From NCBI GenBank assembly GCA_002718415.1, contig PBEM01000009.1:102634-166633 (forward strand): DNA of 64,000 nt, written 5' to 3'. A program made the translations under genes and the position numbers. The stretch is from Chloroflexota bacterium. GTDB taxonomy: Bacteria; Chloroflexota; Dehalococcoidia; Lucifugimonadales; Lucifugimonadaceae. Positions 9,977-20,841 of the stretch are shown here, piece by piece; within the stretch, counting starts at the first letter, position 1; every line of letters begins with the position of its first letter. The notes beneath the pieces were generated by a model. That model ran no database searches and was not told where the DNA came from. It saw only the letters and a list, made by a program, of their open reading frames with translations.

Positions 9977-9984
9977 GAAATATT

Positions 9985-11049
9985 TTGGAAATCAAGTTTA
10001 ATTTTATTGTTAAAAATGGGATATTTATTGGTGAATATAAAGGTAAATTAAGTAATGGAATAACTACAATTATAGGACCTTCTGGTTGTGGTAAGACTAC
10101 TTTTTTAAGATGCTTCTCTGGAGATCTAACTCCATTTAATGGTGATATTAAATTAGGAGAAAAGATTTTATTTTCAAAAACGAATAGGATTGATGTGCCT
10201 ATTAATAAGAGGAATGTTTCTACTGTTTATCAAAATCATCTGTTATTTCCTCATATGAAAGTTAAAAATAATATTGAATATGGTTATAAGATCAAGAATA
10301 GACCTTTAAGAATAAATACTTCAGAGATTTTACATATATTGAAAATTGAACATTTATTAAATAAATTTCCACATCAATTATCTGGAGGAGAGGCCCAACG
10401 AGTTGGTTTAGCACGAGCTATATTTTCGAATCCTGACATTTTATTAATGGATGAACCTTTTACTTCTCTAGATTATGATACTAAAGGACCAATATTATTA
10501 TATTTAAAACAATTACAAAAAAAATTGAACATTCCGTTTTTTTTTGTAACGCATTCTTTAGAGGAGATGTATTACATGTCCGATCAAGTTATTTTGATGA
10601 ACAAAGGGCAAATAATTTCTGTTGGGAATCCCGATACAATTATATTAAATAAAATTGATGGTATTTCAAATAAAATAAGTAATTATATTCATGGTGAAAT
10701 ACTTAGTATATCTGATGAGAAAATCGCACAAATAAAAATAGGAAATATTGAATTATTTGCTCCAGTAAAATTAGCTCAGGTAGGATCTAATATTTTAGTA
10801 CATTTTTTTGCTAATGATGTAATAATTTCTACTTCAAATATGTCTAATGTTTCAGCTAGGAATTTAATAAAAGGGGAACTGATTGCTTATCGATATATAG
10901 ATACTTCTTGTCTATTAACTCTTTTGGTACAAGATATTGAAATATATGTCGAGATTACTAAATTTTCTATGGAAAAATTATCAATTACAATAGGAAATGA
11001 TTTATATATGATAATAAAGAGTTCAAGTTGTAATGTAGTAGAATATTAA
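9985..11049 (+). CDS. modC: Molybdate/tungstate ABC transporter, ATPase with TOBE/MOP domain
   Basis: ModC energises uptake. The Walker A motif is GPSGCGKTT (about residues 32-40), the Q-loop lies in TVYQNHLLFPHM, the ABC signature is LSGGEAQRVGLARA, and Walker B is DILLMDEPF followed by VTHS. The last third (about residues 225-354) contains two short TOBE/MOP-like repeats that bind molybdate for feedback control in this family. The start is TTG. The stop lies three bases before the pyrF start codon, so pyrF is probably co-transcribed with the transporter. Confidence 0.88.
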   Translation: MEIKFNFIVKNGIFIGEYKGKLSNGITTIIGPSGCGKTTFLRCFSGDLTPFNGDIKLGEKILFSKTNRIDVPINKRNVSTVYQNHLLFPHMKVKNNIEYGYKIKNRPLRINTSEILHILKIEHLLNKFPHQLSGGEAQRVGLARAIFSNPDILLMDEPFTSLDYDTKGPILLYLKQLQKKLNIPFFFVTHSLEEMYYMSDQVILMNKGQIISVGNPDTIILNKIDGISNKISNYIHGEILSISDEKIAQIKIGNIELFAPVKLAQVGSNILVHFFANDVIISTSNMSNVSARNLIKGELIAYRYIDTSCLLTLLVQDIEIYVEITKFSMEKLSITIGNDLYMIIKSSSCNVVEY

Positions 11050-11052
11050 GAA

Positions 11053-11859
11053 ATGGGAATATTTCATAAATTAAAATCAATTATCGATAAAAAAAAATCT
11101 TTTGTATGTGTGGGTTTAGATCCACATAAAGATTATTTGCCTATTAGTGATGTTTTAGAATTCAACAAAATTATTATAGATTCCACAATAGATGTAGTCT
11201 CAGCCTATAAACCACAATTCGCATTTTATGAATCTCTTGGTTTGGAGGGATTGAAACAACTAAAACTAACGATTGAATATATAAAAAATACTTCAGACGA
11301 CGTTCTAATAATAGGTGATGCTAAAAGGGGAGATATTGATTCTACTTCGGCAGCTTATGCAAATAGTTTATTTAATTATTGGGAATTGGATATAGCTACT
11401 GTAAATCCTTATATGGGGAGAGATAGTATCTTACCTTTCTTAGAATATGAAAATAAAGGGATATACGTGATTTGCAGGACATCAAATATGGGAGGAAAAG
11501 ATCTTCAGGAGTTGAAACTTGACTCTGGAGAGAAGATTTTTGAAAAAGTTGCTGAGTACTGTGATGAAATTTCTATTGAAGACAATTTAGGTTATGTTAT
11601 AGGAGCGACATATCCTAATGAGATAAAAAGCTTAAGGCAAAAATATCCATTTAGATCTTTCTTAATTCCTGGAATAGGTAAACAGGGTGGAGATTTAAAA
11701 AATTCCGTGGATTCAGCAAAAGACTTTGACAATACTGGATTTTTAATTAATGCATCTAGATCTATCATTTTTTCAGCTAAAAATAATGAAGATTTTGGCT
11801 CGTCTGCAAGAAAAGAATCAATTAAATTGAGAGATAATATAAACAATTTATTAATATAG
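11053..11859 (+). CDS. pyrF: Orotidine 5'-phosphate decarboxylase, type 2
   Basis: PyrF makes UMP from OMP. The 268-residue length and the sequence VGLDPHKDYLPI, the KPQFAFYESLG segment and the catalytic VIGDAKRGDI (Asp-x-Lys-x-x-Asp) identify the longer type 2 (PyrF subfamily 2) enzyme rather than the short E. coli type. It follows modC by three bases and is separated from the main pyr operon by the methyltransferase and modABC. pyrD and pyrE are not in this window. Confidence 0.93.
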   Translation: MGIFHKLKSIIDKKKSFVCVGLDPHKDYLPISDVLEFNKIIIDSTIDVVSAYKPQFAFYESLGLEGLKQLKLTIEYIKNTSDDVLIIGDAKRGDIDSTSAAYANSLFNYWELDIATVNPYMGRDSILPFLEYENKGIYVICRTSNMGGKDLQELKLDSGEKIFEKVAEYCDEISIEDNLGYVIGATYPNEIKSLRQKYPFRSFLIPGIGKQGGDLKNSVDSAKDFDNTGFLINASRSIIFSAKNNEDFGSSARKESIKLRDNINNLLI

Positions 11860-11985
11860 ATTTTAGTAAATTGAATTTAAAACTTAAAACTTTCATAAAA
11901 TCTTAGATTATTTGGATTAATTTCGATTTCGTTTGATTATAATTTGAAAAACATAGATAACGATAATTAGGTATTATGAATTTTT

Positions 11986-12579
11986 ATGATTGAATTAGAA
12001 ATAGAAAGTATAAGGGTAAATAAGATTTTTCAATCTAGAGTGGTACTTTTAAAAGATATTAATTCAGATAGATATCTACCTATATATATTGGGAATAGTG
12101 AAGCTTCTGCAATGGCTGTTCAATTAGAAAAATTTGAGACTAAGAGACCTCTCACACACGATTTAATATATCAAATGACCGAATTAATGGGCTGGAAATT
12201 TCAAAGGATAATTGTTTGGAAAATAGAAAATGATGTTTTTTTTGCAAAAGTAATTATTTCAAGAGAATCTAAATTTATTGAGATTGATGCTAGACCATCT
12301 GATGCTTTAAATTTAGCTATAAGAGCGAAAGTACCTATATATGCTGAAGAAAAGGTTATGGATATAAGTTCCATAACTATAGATCCAGAAACAGGAATCC
12401 CAGTTGTAGGGAATCAAAATGAAACATCAGATTCTGATGGTCTTCATGTTCCTTTGGGAAAAAAAGAATTAGATTCATTATCTATATTTGAAGATTTTGT
12501 AGAATCACTAGATATGAAGGGTATTGGTTTTGAGCAAAATGATGAGGACGAAGAACCTGAACCTCAGTCAGAAAAATAA
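11986..12579 (+). CDS. Bifunctional nuclease (BFN/DUF151) family protein
   Basis: The first 135 residues match the BFN/DUF151 domain: VVLLKDINSDRYLPIYIGNSEA, then RPLTHDLI and the strongly conserved IDARPSDALNLAIRAKVPIYA. Relatives in plants and Thermotoga have reported RNase/DNase activity, but the cellular job in bacteria is unclear. A low-complexity acidic tail (about 60 residues, rich in Glu, Asp and Ser) follows the domain. It precedes the ATP synthase genes by seven bases and may share their promoter; a TATAAT is present at 11938-11943 about 45 bases upstream. Confidence 0.85.
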   Translation: MIELEIESIRVNKIFQSRVVLLKDINSDRYLPIYIGNSEASAMAVQLEKFETKRPLTHDLIYQMTELMGWKFQRIIVWKIENDVFFAKVIISRESKFIEIDARPSDALNLAIRAKVPIYAEEKVMDISSITIDPETGIPVVGNQNETSDSDGLHVPLGKKELDSLSIFEDFVESLDMKGIGFEQNDEDEEPEPQSEK

Positions 12580-12585
12580 GAAACA

Positions 12586-12804
12586 TTGCAATCTAATTAT
12601 AAAGATACTTTTATTTTGTTATCAAAGGTAGCCGGTATTGGGTGGTTTATCGCTATATCATTATCTCTTTTTGGATTACTGGGAGTATTTTTAGATAATA
12701 AATTTTCAACTGGTCCGATCTTCTTAATTTTAGGTGTAATTATAGGTTCATTTGTTTCATTTTCAGGGATATTTCGAATTTTTAAAAAATTTAATAATAA
12801 ATAA
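12586..12804 (+). CDS. atpZ: AtpZ/AtpI-type ATP synthase accessory membrane protein
   Basis: The 72-residue protein has two membrane helices connected by a loop with GVFLDNKFSTGPIFLILGVIIG, which fits the AtpZ (ATPase_gene1) pattern GxxLD....T.P.F...G...G. AtpI/AtpZ proteins assist c-ring assembly or cation transfer at the start of atp operons. The start is TTG, six bases after the BFN gene. Its position directly before atpB supports the call. Confidence 0.8.
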   Translation: MQSNYKDTFILLSKVAGIGWFIAISLSLFGLLGVFLDNKFSTGPIFLILGVIIGSFVSFSGIFRIFKKFNNK

Positions 12805-12866
12805 AAATTCCTTTTTTGAAACTAACATTTTTTTTTAAATAGTTTTAAGATAGTTTGGGAGAATTA

Positions 12867-14174
12867 ATGATAAGTCTAAAATCTTTTATAATAATTTTTT
12901 TTGTAGCTACGTTTATATTGTCTATCATTGGTGGTGCTCTAGGAAATTCTTTTGGTAGCTTCGGTGGATTTTTGGGAGGTCCTGTTCCTTTTATTTCTGT
13001 GCCAGCAGAAAAGTTTGTAGAAATTTATGGATATAAATTGCTCAATTCTACTGTTATGTTTTGGTTTGCTGGACTTCTATTATTGTTAATAGTCTGGTTA
13101 GGAACTAAAAATATCAATCAAATTCCAAATCGTATGCAAGGTTTATTAGAGGTTATATTTGAATTTTTTGCTAATTTATGCGATACAGTTGCAGGGGGAG
13201 GATCTAAATCAGGTAGAAGATTTTTACCTCTTGTAATAATCATTTTTCTTGTTGTTCTTTTCTCAAACTGGGTTGGTATTATTCCAGGAGTTGGTTCCAT
13301 TGGACAAATAGAAACTTTAAGTGATTGGGTACATCATAAAGAACATCAAATAGAATCTGAAATTATAGAAAATTACCCAAACTTGAATCATGAAGAACAT
13401 AAATACCTTATTGATTTAAAAATCTTATCTAAAGATGAAACATTTGTAATATTTGATGGCCCATGGGTTCATTTAGGAATGGGAGAAAAGGATAGAGTGC
13501 CTATAAGTGCATTGGTTAATTTTGATGCAGATCAGGTTGATATGATTTATAAAAAGATAAAATCTGATTACAGCATTATTTCTTTGGATAGATCTTTGGT
13601 TGCAAAGGATGTGGAATTTTTGAAAAAACTTCATGAATCAGTACATCATGATATTGAAATTGGTAAAGTAATAAAAAATTTCGATCTAGTTGGTAATTCT
13701 AATTACAACAATTGGGATAAGCATGAAGGTAAAACAGCAGGCTTACTTGTACCGTTTTTTAGAGGTGCTAATACAGATTTAAATACTCCGTTGGCTATAG
13801 CTATTTTTGTAATTATTGTTGTTCAATTCTGGGGATTTAAAGCTCTTGGATTTAAGTCTTATGCAGGTAAATTTTTTGTTAATCCTATTAGTAAAGGTCC
13901 AATTAATTCATTTGTGGGGATTCTTGAATTTTTAGGAGAATTCACTAGGGTAGTTAGTTTTACTTTTAGATTATTTGGGAATATGTTTGCTGGTGAAATA
14001 CTTCTCATTGCTATGGCATTTTTATTTCCTTTAATAGGTATAATCCCATTTATGGGAATGGAGTTATTTGTTGGTGCTATTCAAGCATTTATTTTTGCAA
14101 TGTTGACTCTGTTTTTTGGTGTAATGGCTGTGGCAAGTCATGAAGGTCATGATTCAGATTCAGAAGATCATTGA
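12867..14174 (+). CDS. atpB: ATP synthase subunit a, with a large extra loop
   Basis: Subunit a forms the proton half-channels of Fo. The C-terminal core is standard: VVSFTFRLFGNMFAGE contains the essential arginine, and the last helices are present. The N-terminal part has two membrane helices up to NWVGIIPGVGSIG. About 145 mostly hydrophilic residues (roughly residues 147-293) follow before the family resumes at FFRGANTDLNTPLAIAI; typical bacterial subunits have 10-30 residues here. The total of 435 residues compares with a usual 230-360. The frame is open from TTG 12855, but GGGAG at 12857-12861 lies five bases before ATG 12867, which I take as the start. Confidence 0.93.
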   Translation: MISLKSFIIIFFVATFILSIIGGALGNSFGSFGGFLGGPVPFISVPAEKFVEIYGYKLLNSTVMFWFAGLLLLLIVWLGTKNINQIPNRMQGLLEVIFEFFANLCDTVAGGGSKSGRRFLPLVIIIFLVVLFSNWVGIIPGVGSIGQIETLSDWVHHKEHQIESEIIENYPNLNHEEHKYLIDLKILSKDETFVIFDGPWVHLGMGEKDRVPISALVNFDADQVDMIYKKIKSDYSIISLDRSLVAKDVEFLKKLHESVHHDIEIGKVIKNFDLVGNSNYNNWDKHEGKTAGLLVPFFRGANTDLNTPLAIAIFVIIVVQFWGFKALGFKSYAGKFFVNPISKGPINSFVGILEFLGEFTRVVSFTFRLFGNMFAGEILLIAMAFLFPLIGIIPFMGMELFVGAIQAFIFAMLTLFFGVMAVASHEGHDSDSEDH

Positions 14175-14217
14175 TTTTAGGCTTGAAATTTTATTAAATC
14201 GTGTAAATATTAATTAA

Positions 14218-14490
<273 letters not shown>

Positions 14491-14542
14491 AATATATGAA
14501 TTTAAAATTGTTTGATAATCAACAAATATTGAGGTTTAAGAT

Positions 14543-15043
14543 ATGGGTGCATTAGGTATCAGTATTTCACAATTACTTACACAAGTAATAAGTTTTTTGA
14601 TACTTTTTTTCTTGCTTTATAAATTGGCTTATGGTCCTCTTATAAAGATGTTGGATTCTAGATCAGATAAGATTAAGGAAAGTCTTGATGCTGCAGAGAA
14701 AGCAAAAGATTCCGTTAAAGAATCTGAAGATAGGATCGAGAAAGAACTCGCTAATGCTCGTCAGGAAGGTCAAAAGCTTATTTCTGATGCACGGGAAGCT
14801 GCTGAAAGAATTAGGAATCAAGAAATTGCTAAGGCAAAAAAAGATGCTGAAGATTTAATCAGTAAAGCTAAATCGGAAATTATTTTAGAAAAGGAAACAG
14901 CAATTGAAAATCTAAGGAAAGATTTTGCTGCCCTATCTATTATTGCAGCTGAGAAGATCATAAAAAAGAACATTAATAAAAGTGATCATGAAACCTTAAT
15001 TAATGAAGTAATAAATAATGAATTGGATTCTATACAAAAATGA
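14543..15043 (+). CDS. atpF: ATP synthase subunit b
   Basis: The 166-residue peripheral stalk protein has an N-terminal membrane helix (about residues 7-28, LLTQVISFLILFFLLYKLAYGPL) followed by a long, highly charged, continuous helix that dimerises as a coiled coil and binds delta. Length and layout are normal. It overlaps atpH by four bases (ATGA). Confidence 0.93.
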   Translation: MGALGISISQLLTQVISFLILFFLLYKLAYGPLIKMLDSRSDKIKESLDAAEKAKDSVKESEDRIEKELANARQEGQKLISDAREAAERIRNQEIAKAKKDAEDLISKAKSEIILEKETAIENLRKDFAALSIIAAEKIIKKNINKSDHETLINEVINNELDSIQK

Positions 15044-15573
15044 TTTCTCATCTAAGATATGCGAAAGCTTTATTTGAATTATCTAAAGAAAATTCTTCAA
15101 TAGAAAACTGGTTGCTTCAAATGAAAGAGGCAGAGAGCGTACTATCAAATGAAGATGTGATTGAATTGTTAGATTCTCCACAAGTCCCTGAGAAAGTAAA
15201 ATTTGATGGGGTTAAAACTTTATTTACTAATATTGATATTCTTATTAGAAATTTGGTGTTTTTAATGATTAGAAATGGAGATGTAAGTAAATTTAATTTA
15301 GTTATTGATGAGTTTAATAAATTGGTTGATACTCATATGGGAATTACTAGAGTTCAGATAACTACTGTGGAGAAAATTTCAAGTCAACAAATTAATGATA
15401 TAAAGCAAAAGTTACTTGATGTTTTTAATGTATCTAAAATTGAAATTTCTGAACACTTTGACGATAATATCATTGGTGGTATTGTTATTCGTGTTGGAGA
15501 TAAAGTTATAGATGCAAGTTCTAGGACAAAGATTGGTAATATGAAGGAATTTTTGATTAAAGGATCAGTATAA
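15040..15573 (+). CDS. atpH: ATP synthase subunit delta
   Basis: Subunit delta joins the top of F1 to the b stalk. The protein starts SHLRYAKALFELSKE, as is common for the family, and ends with the conserved IGGIVIRVGDKVIDASSRTK segment. Length is 177 residues, normal. It overlaps atpF by four bases and precedes atpA by 50 bases. Confidence 0.92.
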   Translation: MISHLRYAKALFELSKENSSIENWLLQMKEAESVLSNEDVIELLDSPQVPEKVKFDGVKTLFTNIDILIRNLVFLMIRNGDVSKFNLVIDEFNKLVDTHMGITRVQITTVEKISSQQINDIKQKLLDVFNVSKIEISEHFDDNIIGGIVIRVGDKVIDASSRTKIGNMKEFLIKGSV

Positions 15574-15623
15574 ATTTATATTTTTATAAAAAATTAAAGT
15601 TATTAAAGGATAAGAGGTAATTT

Positions 15624-17135
15624 ATGCCTACTGCAGGACAAGATATAGCATCAGTAATAAAAAAACAGATACAGGAATTTGGTGGAGACCTGTCTATGGT
15701 TGACGTTGGAACAGTTGTAGAAGCAGCTGATGGAGTTGCCAGAATTCATGGGATGTCAGGAGTAAAATACTCGGAAGTTTTATCTTTTCCTGGCGGTGTG
15801 TTAGGAATGGCATTGAATCTGGAAGAAAATAGTGTAGGTGCAGTTATCCTTGGAGATTATTTAAGTATAAAAGAAGGTGATGAAGTAAAAAGTACTGGGA
15901 AAATTATTCAAGTGCCAGTAGGTGATGATATGTTAGGTCGTGTTTTAGATCCACTAGGTAGACCCATTGATGGTAGAGGAGATTTTTCTTCATCTGAAAT
16001 CTTACCTGTTGAGAAAATTGCACCTGGTGTTGTTGAAAGAAAATCTGTAGATCAACCAGTTCAGTTTGGATTGAAAATCGTAGACGCGATGGTTCCTGTT
16101 GGTAGAGGGCAAAGAGAATTAGTGATTGGAGACAGAGTTACAGGAAAAACATCTTTGTGTATTGACGCTTTGATAAATCAAAAAGATAGTGAAATTCTTG
16201 GAGTATATGTTGCGATTGGACAAAAGGCCTCAAAAGTAGCTGAGACAGTTAGTAGATTGGAAGAAAATGGTGCTTTGGATAACACAATAGTTGTAGCAGC
16301 AAATGCGTCTGATCCTGCACCATTACAATATTTAGCTCCTTATGCAGGTTGTGCAATGGCTGAATATTTTATGAGTAAAGGTAAAGATGTATTAATTGTT
16401 TATGATGATCTAACTAAACATGCTTGGGCTTATAGACAAATGTCTTTACTCTTAAAACGTCCACCAGGAAGAGAAGCTTATCCTGGGGATGTGTTTTATT
16501 TACATTCTAGACTACTTGAAAGAGCCGCAAGAATTGATTCTAAGTTTGGTGGAGGTTCTATTACTGCATTACCGATTATAGAAACTCAAGCAGGAGATGT
16601 TTCTTCATATATACCTACAAATGTAATATCTATTACTGATGGTCAATTATATTTAGAACCAGATCTTTTTAATTCAGGAGTTCGTCCAGCTGTCAACTCT
16701 GGATTATCAGTTACTAGAGTTGGATCTTCAGCGCAGCTTAAAGGAATGAAGAAAGTTGCTGGTTCATTAAAAAGTGAAATGGCTCAATTTGCTTCTTTAG
16801 CTACATTTGCTCAATTTGGTACCGAAGACTTGGATGCTGTTACCAAAAGGCAATTAGAAAGAGGAGCTAGATTAACCGAAATACTTAAACAAGATGAGAA
16901 TTCTCCATTGCCTTATGAAAATCAAGTTTGCATAATATACATTGCTAATTCAGGAGGGTTTGATGATGTGCCAGTTGAAGATGTTAGAAGGTATGAATCT
17001 GATTGGCATGATTATGTAAATGCAAATCTTCCAGATGTAATGTCAGAAATTTCCAAATCTGGAGATATATCTGATGAAAATGAAAAAAAACTTACTGAAG
17101 CTTTCAACGCTTTCAAGTCTACTATGAAGAAATAG
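15624..17135 (+). CDS. atpA: ATP synthase subunit alpha
   Basis: The 503-residue non-catalytic nucleotide-binding subunit of F1 is complete. The P-loop reads GDRVTGKTS (about residues 170-178); most bacterial alpha chains have Gln where this has Val. Downstream, [30 protein letters not shown] and [13 protein letters not shown] are recognisable, the latter a variant of SVSRVGGAAQ. RBS: AAAGGATAAGAGG before the ATG. Confidence 0.95.
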   Translation: MPTAGQDIASVIKKQIQEFGGDLSMVDVGTVVEAADGVARIHGMSGVKYSEVLSFPGGVLGMALNLEENSVGAVILGDYLSIKEGDEVKSTGKIIQVPVGDDMLGRVLDPLGRPIDGRGDFSSSEILPVEKIAPGVVERKSVDQPVQFGLKIVDAMVPVGRGQRELVIGDRVTGKTSLCIDALINQKDSEILGVYVAIGQKASKVAETVSRLEENGALDNTIVVAANASDPAPLQYLAPYAGCAMAEYFMSKGKDVLIVYDDLTKHAWAYRQMSLLLKRPPGREAYPGDVFYLHSRLLERAARIDSKFGGGSITALPIIETQAGDVSSYIPTNVISITDGQLYLEPDLFNSGVRPAVNSGLSVTRVGSSAQLKGMKKVAGSLKSEMAQFASLATFAQFGTEDLDAVTKRQLERGARLTEILKQDENSPLPYENQVCIIYIANSGGFDDVPVEDVRRYESDWHDYVNANLPDVMSEISKSGDISDENEKKLTEAFNAFKSTMKK

Positions 17136-17152
17136 TATTAGGATTAGATATT

Positions 17153-18016
17153 TTGCCAAGTACAAAAGACTTAAGAGATAGAATTAGATCAGTATCAAAT
17201 ACTGCCAAGGTTACTGGTGCTATGCAGTTAATTGCAGCTTCAAAAATGAACCGTGCTCAACTAACAGTACAAAGAAGTCGTTCATATTCTGAACAAATAG
17301 CTAAAGTTCTATCTATTATTTCTCAAGAGGTTACTAAATTGGAAGATATCGATTCATTGCCTCTTATAAAGCAGAGGCCTTTAAAAAAAGTTTTATTACT
17401 ACTTATAACTCCAGATAGAGGTCTAGCTGGTCCTTTAGTATCAAATTTATATAAAGAAGCTGGTGAATTTATTTCTAATTCTACTGAACCTATTTCAATA
17501 GTTACTGTTGGTAGAAAAGGTGAAAGATTTATTGGAAGAACATCTCAAGATTTGTTAGCTTCATATAGTGTTCCTGATAGACCTAAATTAGAAGATACTA
17601 ATTCTATTTCTAACTTTTTGATTAATGAATATGTAAATGAAAGATTTGATAAAGTGGTTATGATTTATGCAAAATTTATCAATACTGCATCTCAAGTAGC
17701 AGTAACGAAGCCTATACTACCGATATCTCCACAAATAGACGATAAATCTCCAAATGGAGAGTTAATTTATGAACCTGATCCTATATCTGTTCTGAATGAA
17801 CTTATACCCAGGTATGTGGAAACTCAAATCTATCAAGGGGTACTTGAAGCTATCGCAAGTGAACATTCTGCAAGAATGGTTGCCATGCAGAATGCTACAG
17901 ATAATGCCAATGAGTTAATAGATGGATTGACTTTAGATTTAAACAAAGCTAGACAAGAATCAATTACATCCGAACTACTAGATATTGTAGGTGGGGTAGC
18001 AGCACTTGAGTCTTAA
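17153..18016 (+). CDS. atpG: ATP synthase subunit gamma
   Basis: The 287-residue central shaft begins PSTKDLRDRIRSVSNTAKVTGAM, the standard N-terminal helix, and ends with a long C-terminal helix (HSARMVAMQNATDNANELI). The middle contains PDRGLAGPLVSNLY. The start is TTG, 17 bases after atpA, with AGGA upstream. Length is normal for the family. Confidence 0.93.
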   Translation: MPSTKDLRDRIRSVSNTAKVTGAMQLIAASKMNRAQLTVQRSRSYSEQIAKVLSIISQEVTKLEDIDSLPLIKQRPLKKVLLLLITPDRGLAGPLVSNLYKEAGEFISNSTEPISIVTVGRKGERFIGRTSQDLLASYSVPDRPKLEDTNSISNFLINEYVNERFDKVVMIYAKFINTASQVAVTKPILPISPQIDDKSPNGELIYEPDPISVLNELIPRYVETQIYQGVLEAIASEHSARMVAMQNATDNANELIDGLTLDLNKARQESITSELLDIVGGVAALES

Positions 18017-18057
18017 TATAAAAAATACAAAAATCAAATTAAATTTATTTGGAGTAG

Positions 18058-19473
<1,416 letters not shown>

Positions 19474-19481
19474 AAATTGTT

Positions 19482-19901
19482 ATGTCACGTATAAATCTCA
19501 ATATTACTACTGCGGAAGGAGAAATTTTTTCTGGGAATGTTGATTCTGTAACCCTTCCAGGAGAAATAGGGGAGATGACAATTTTACCTTCTCATGCCCA
19601 ATTGATTTCTACATTATCTTCAGGTGAAATGAAATTAGTAATAAACAAAGAAGAAGAATTTTTATCAATTATTGGTGGTTTTATTCAGGTAAATAAAGAT
19701 TCTGTAGTTATATTAGCTGATGCCGCAGAGCGTGACAGCCAAATAGATTTAGATAGAGCAGAGCAAGCCCTTAAAAGAGCAGAAGAAAGAGTTGCTAATA
19801 GTAAAACAGATATGGATTTGCAACGTGCTGTTAGCTCGTTAAGAAGAGCTAAAATTAGACTGAAGATAGGTAAGAAGAGAAAAAACAGATCTCCCAATTA
19901 G
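19482..19901 (+). CDS. atpC: ATP synthase subunit epsilon
   Basis: The 139-residue protein has the N-terminal beta-sandwich (NITTAEGEIFSGNVDSVTLPG, then GEMTILPSHAQLIS) and a C-terminal helical hairpin rich in Arg and Lys. It modulates F1 activity. It starts eight bases after atpD and closes the operon. Confidence 0.93.
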   Translation: MSRINLNITTAEGEIFSGNVDSVTLPGEIGEMTILPSHAQLISTLSSGEMKLVINKEEEFLSIIGGFIQVNKDSVVILADAAERDSQIDLDRAEQALKRAEERVANSKTDMDLQRAVSSLRRAKIRLKIGKKRKNRSPN

Positions 19902-19924
19902 TCAATTTATATTATAGAAAACTT

Positions 19925-20119
19925 TTATACTGACGCTTCTGATGTTTCTGCTTCTGCTGAATCTATTTCTATACCATCAGATCCATCAAGTGCCCTTTTG
20001 GCTGACGCTTTAGAATCAACTGTATAAGAACATTGAAGACATTCTAGTTTTGCACCAAAAGAATCAACTGTGTATTCAACATCACCTTTACATTTCGGGC
20101 AAGCTTTTATGTATATCAT
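19925..20119 (-). CDS. Small zinc-ribbon protein of unknown function
   Basis: The 64-residue product starts MIYIKACPKCKGDVEY and continues with CLQC, so two CxxC pairs 20 residues apart form a probable rubredoxin-like zinc ribbon in the first half. The second half is acidic and low in complexity. No enzyme domain is seen. It is convergent with atpC and divergent from the heat-shock operon. Function is unknown; the zinc knuckle suggests nucleic-acid or protein binding. Confidence 0.65.
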   Translation of the reverse strand: MIYIKACPKCKGDVEYTVDSFGAKLECLQCSYTVDSKASAKRALDGSDGIEIDSAEAETSEASV

Positions 20120-20337
20120 TTTATAATCCTGTTACTAAGTCTCCGCCAATTAGGTCAGAGCAATATTTATTTTACATAAATCTTTGACGAATTACATTCA
20201 TAGATTTTTATTTTTTTTTCCCGAAACAGATAGTACTACGAAAAAAGTAATAAGTCTACATTTATTAATATTAAAACGTAAGAAGTTTAAAAAAATATTT
20301 CTTTTGAAATTATTTAAGTTACGAAAAATACTATATA

Positions 20338-20358
20338 GTTGATATATATTGTATCAAG
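20338..20358 (+). promoter_or_regulatory. HAIR-like HspR operator upstream of hspR-grpE-dnaK
   Basis: GTTGATA and TATCAAG are arranged as an inverted repeat with a seven-base spacer. The HAIR consensus bound by HspR is CTTGAGT-N7-ACTCAAG; the TTGA and TCAA cores and their 11-base separation match exactly, while the inner two bases of each arm and one outer base differ. The TTGATA also reads as a possible -35 element. It lies about 60 bases before the hspR start codon. Confidence 0.6.
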
Positions 20359-20416
20359 TTAATGATATGATATGTATTAAGTGTTTGGGGAATTTCCCAA
20401 CATTATAAGTATTATC

Positions 20417-20836
20417 ATGGTAAAGAAAACTTATTTCATATCTCATCAATCTTATTTAGATACTGTAAATTCTGATGAATCTTACACCTATCTAAGAGGT
20501 GTATATGTTATTAGTGTAGCAGCTAAAATGGCTCGAATGCATCCACAAACACTTCGTAAATATGAACGTGTTGGTGTAGTAATTCCTAATAGAACATCAG
20601 GTGATCAGAGATTATACTCAGATATGGATGTAAAAAGATTACAGATAACTAAGCAGTTAATCGATGATTATGGTTTAAATCTAAATGGTGTTAGTTTAAT
20701 TTTAAAAATATTAGATGTATTAAATGTCTGGAAAGATTTGTTGGACAAAAAAAGAAAAAATAATAATTCAACAGATTTAGATGAGATTTATCAGAACATT
20801 AAATCCTTAATCAATAATATTTCACCTACTAAATAA
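20417..20836 (+). CDS. hspR: HspR-like MerR-family heat-shock repressor
   Basis: The protein contains a MerR helix-turn-helix: VYVISVAAKMARMHPQTLRKYERVGVV, then RLYSDMDVKRL. It is followed by a short coiled-coil region and lacks a ligand or metal domain, which is the HspR arrangement (about 130-150 residues). HspR uses DnaK as co-repressor to silence its own operon. The frame opens at GTG 20381, but that start lies in the probable leader; ATG 20417 gives MVKKTYF and a family-like length (139 residues). It is followed by grpE and dnaK, as in HspR-regulated operons. Confidence 0.8.
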   Translation: MVKKTYFISHQSYLDTVNSDESYTYLRGVYVISVAAKMARMHPQTLRKYERVGVVIPNRTSGDQRLYSDMDVKRLQITKQLIDDYGLNLNGVSLILKILDVLNVWKDLLDKKRKNNNSTDLDEIYQNIKSLINNISPTK

Positions 20837-20841
20837 TTAAA

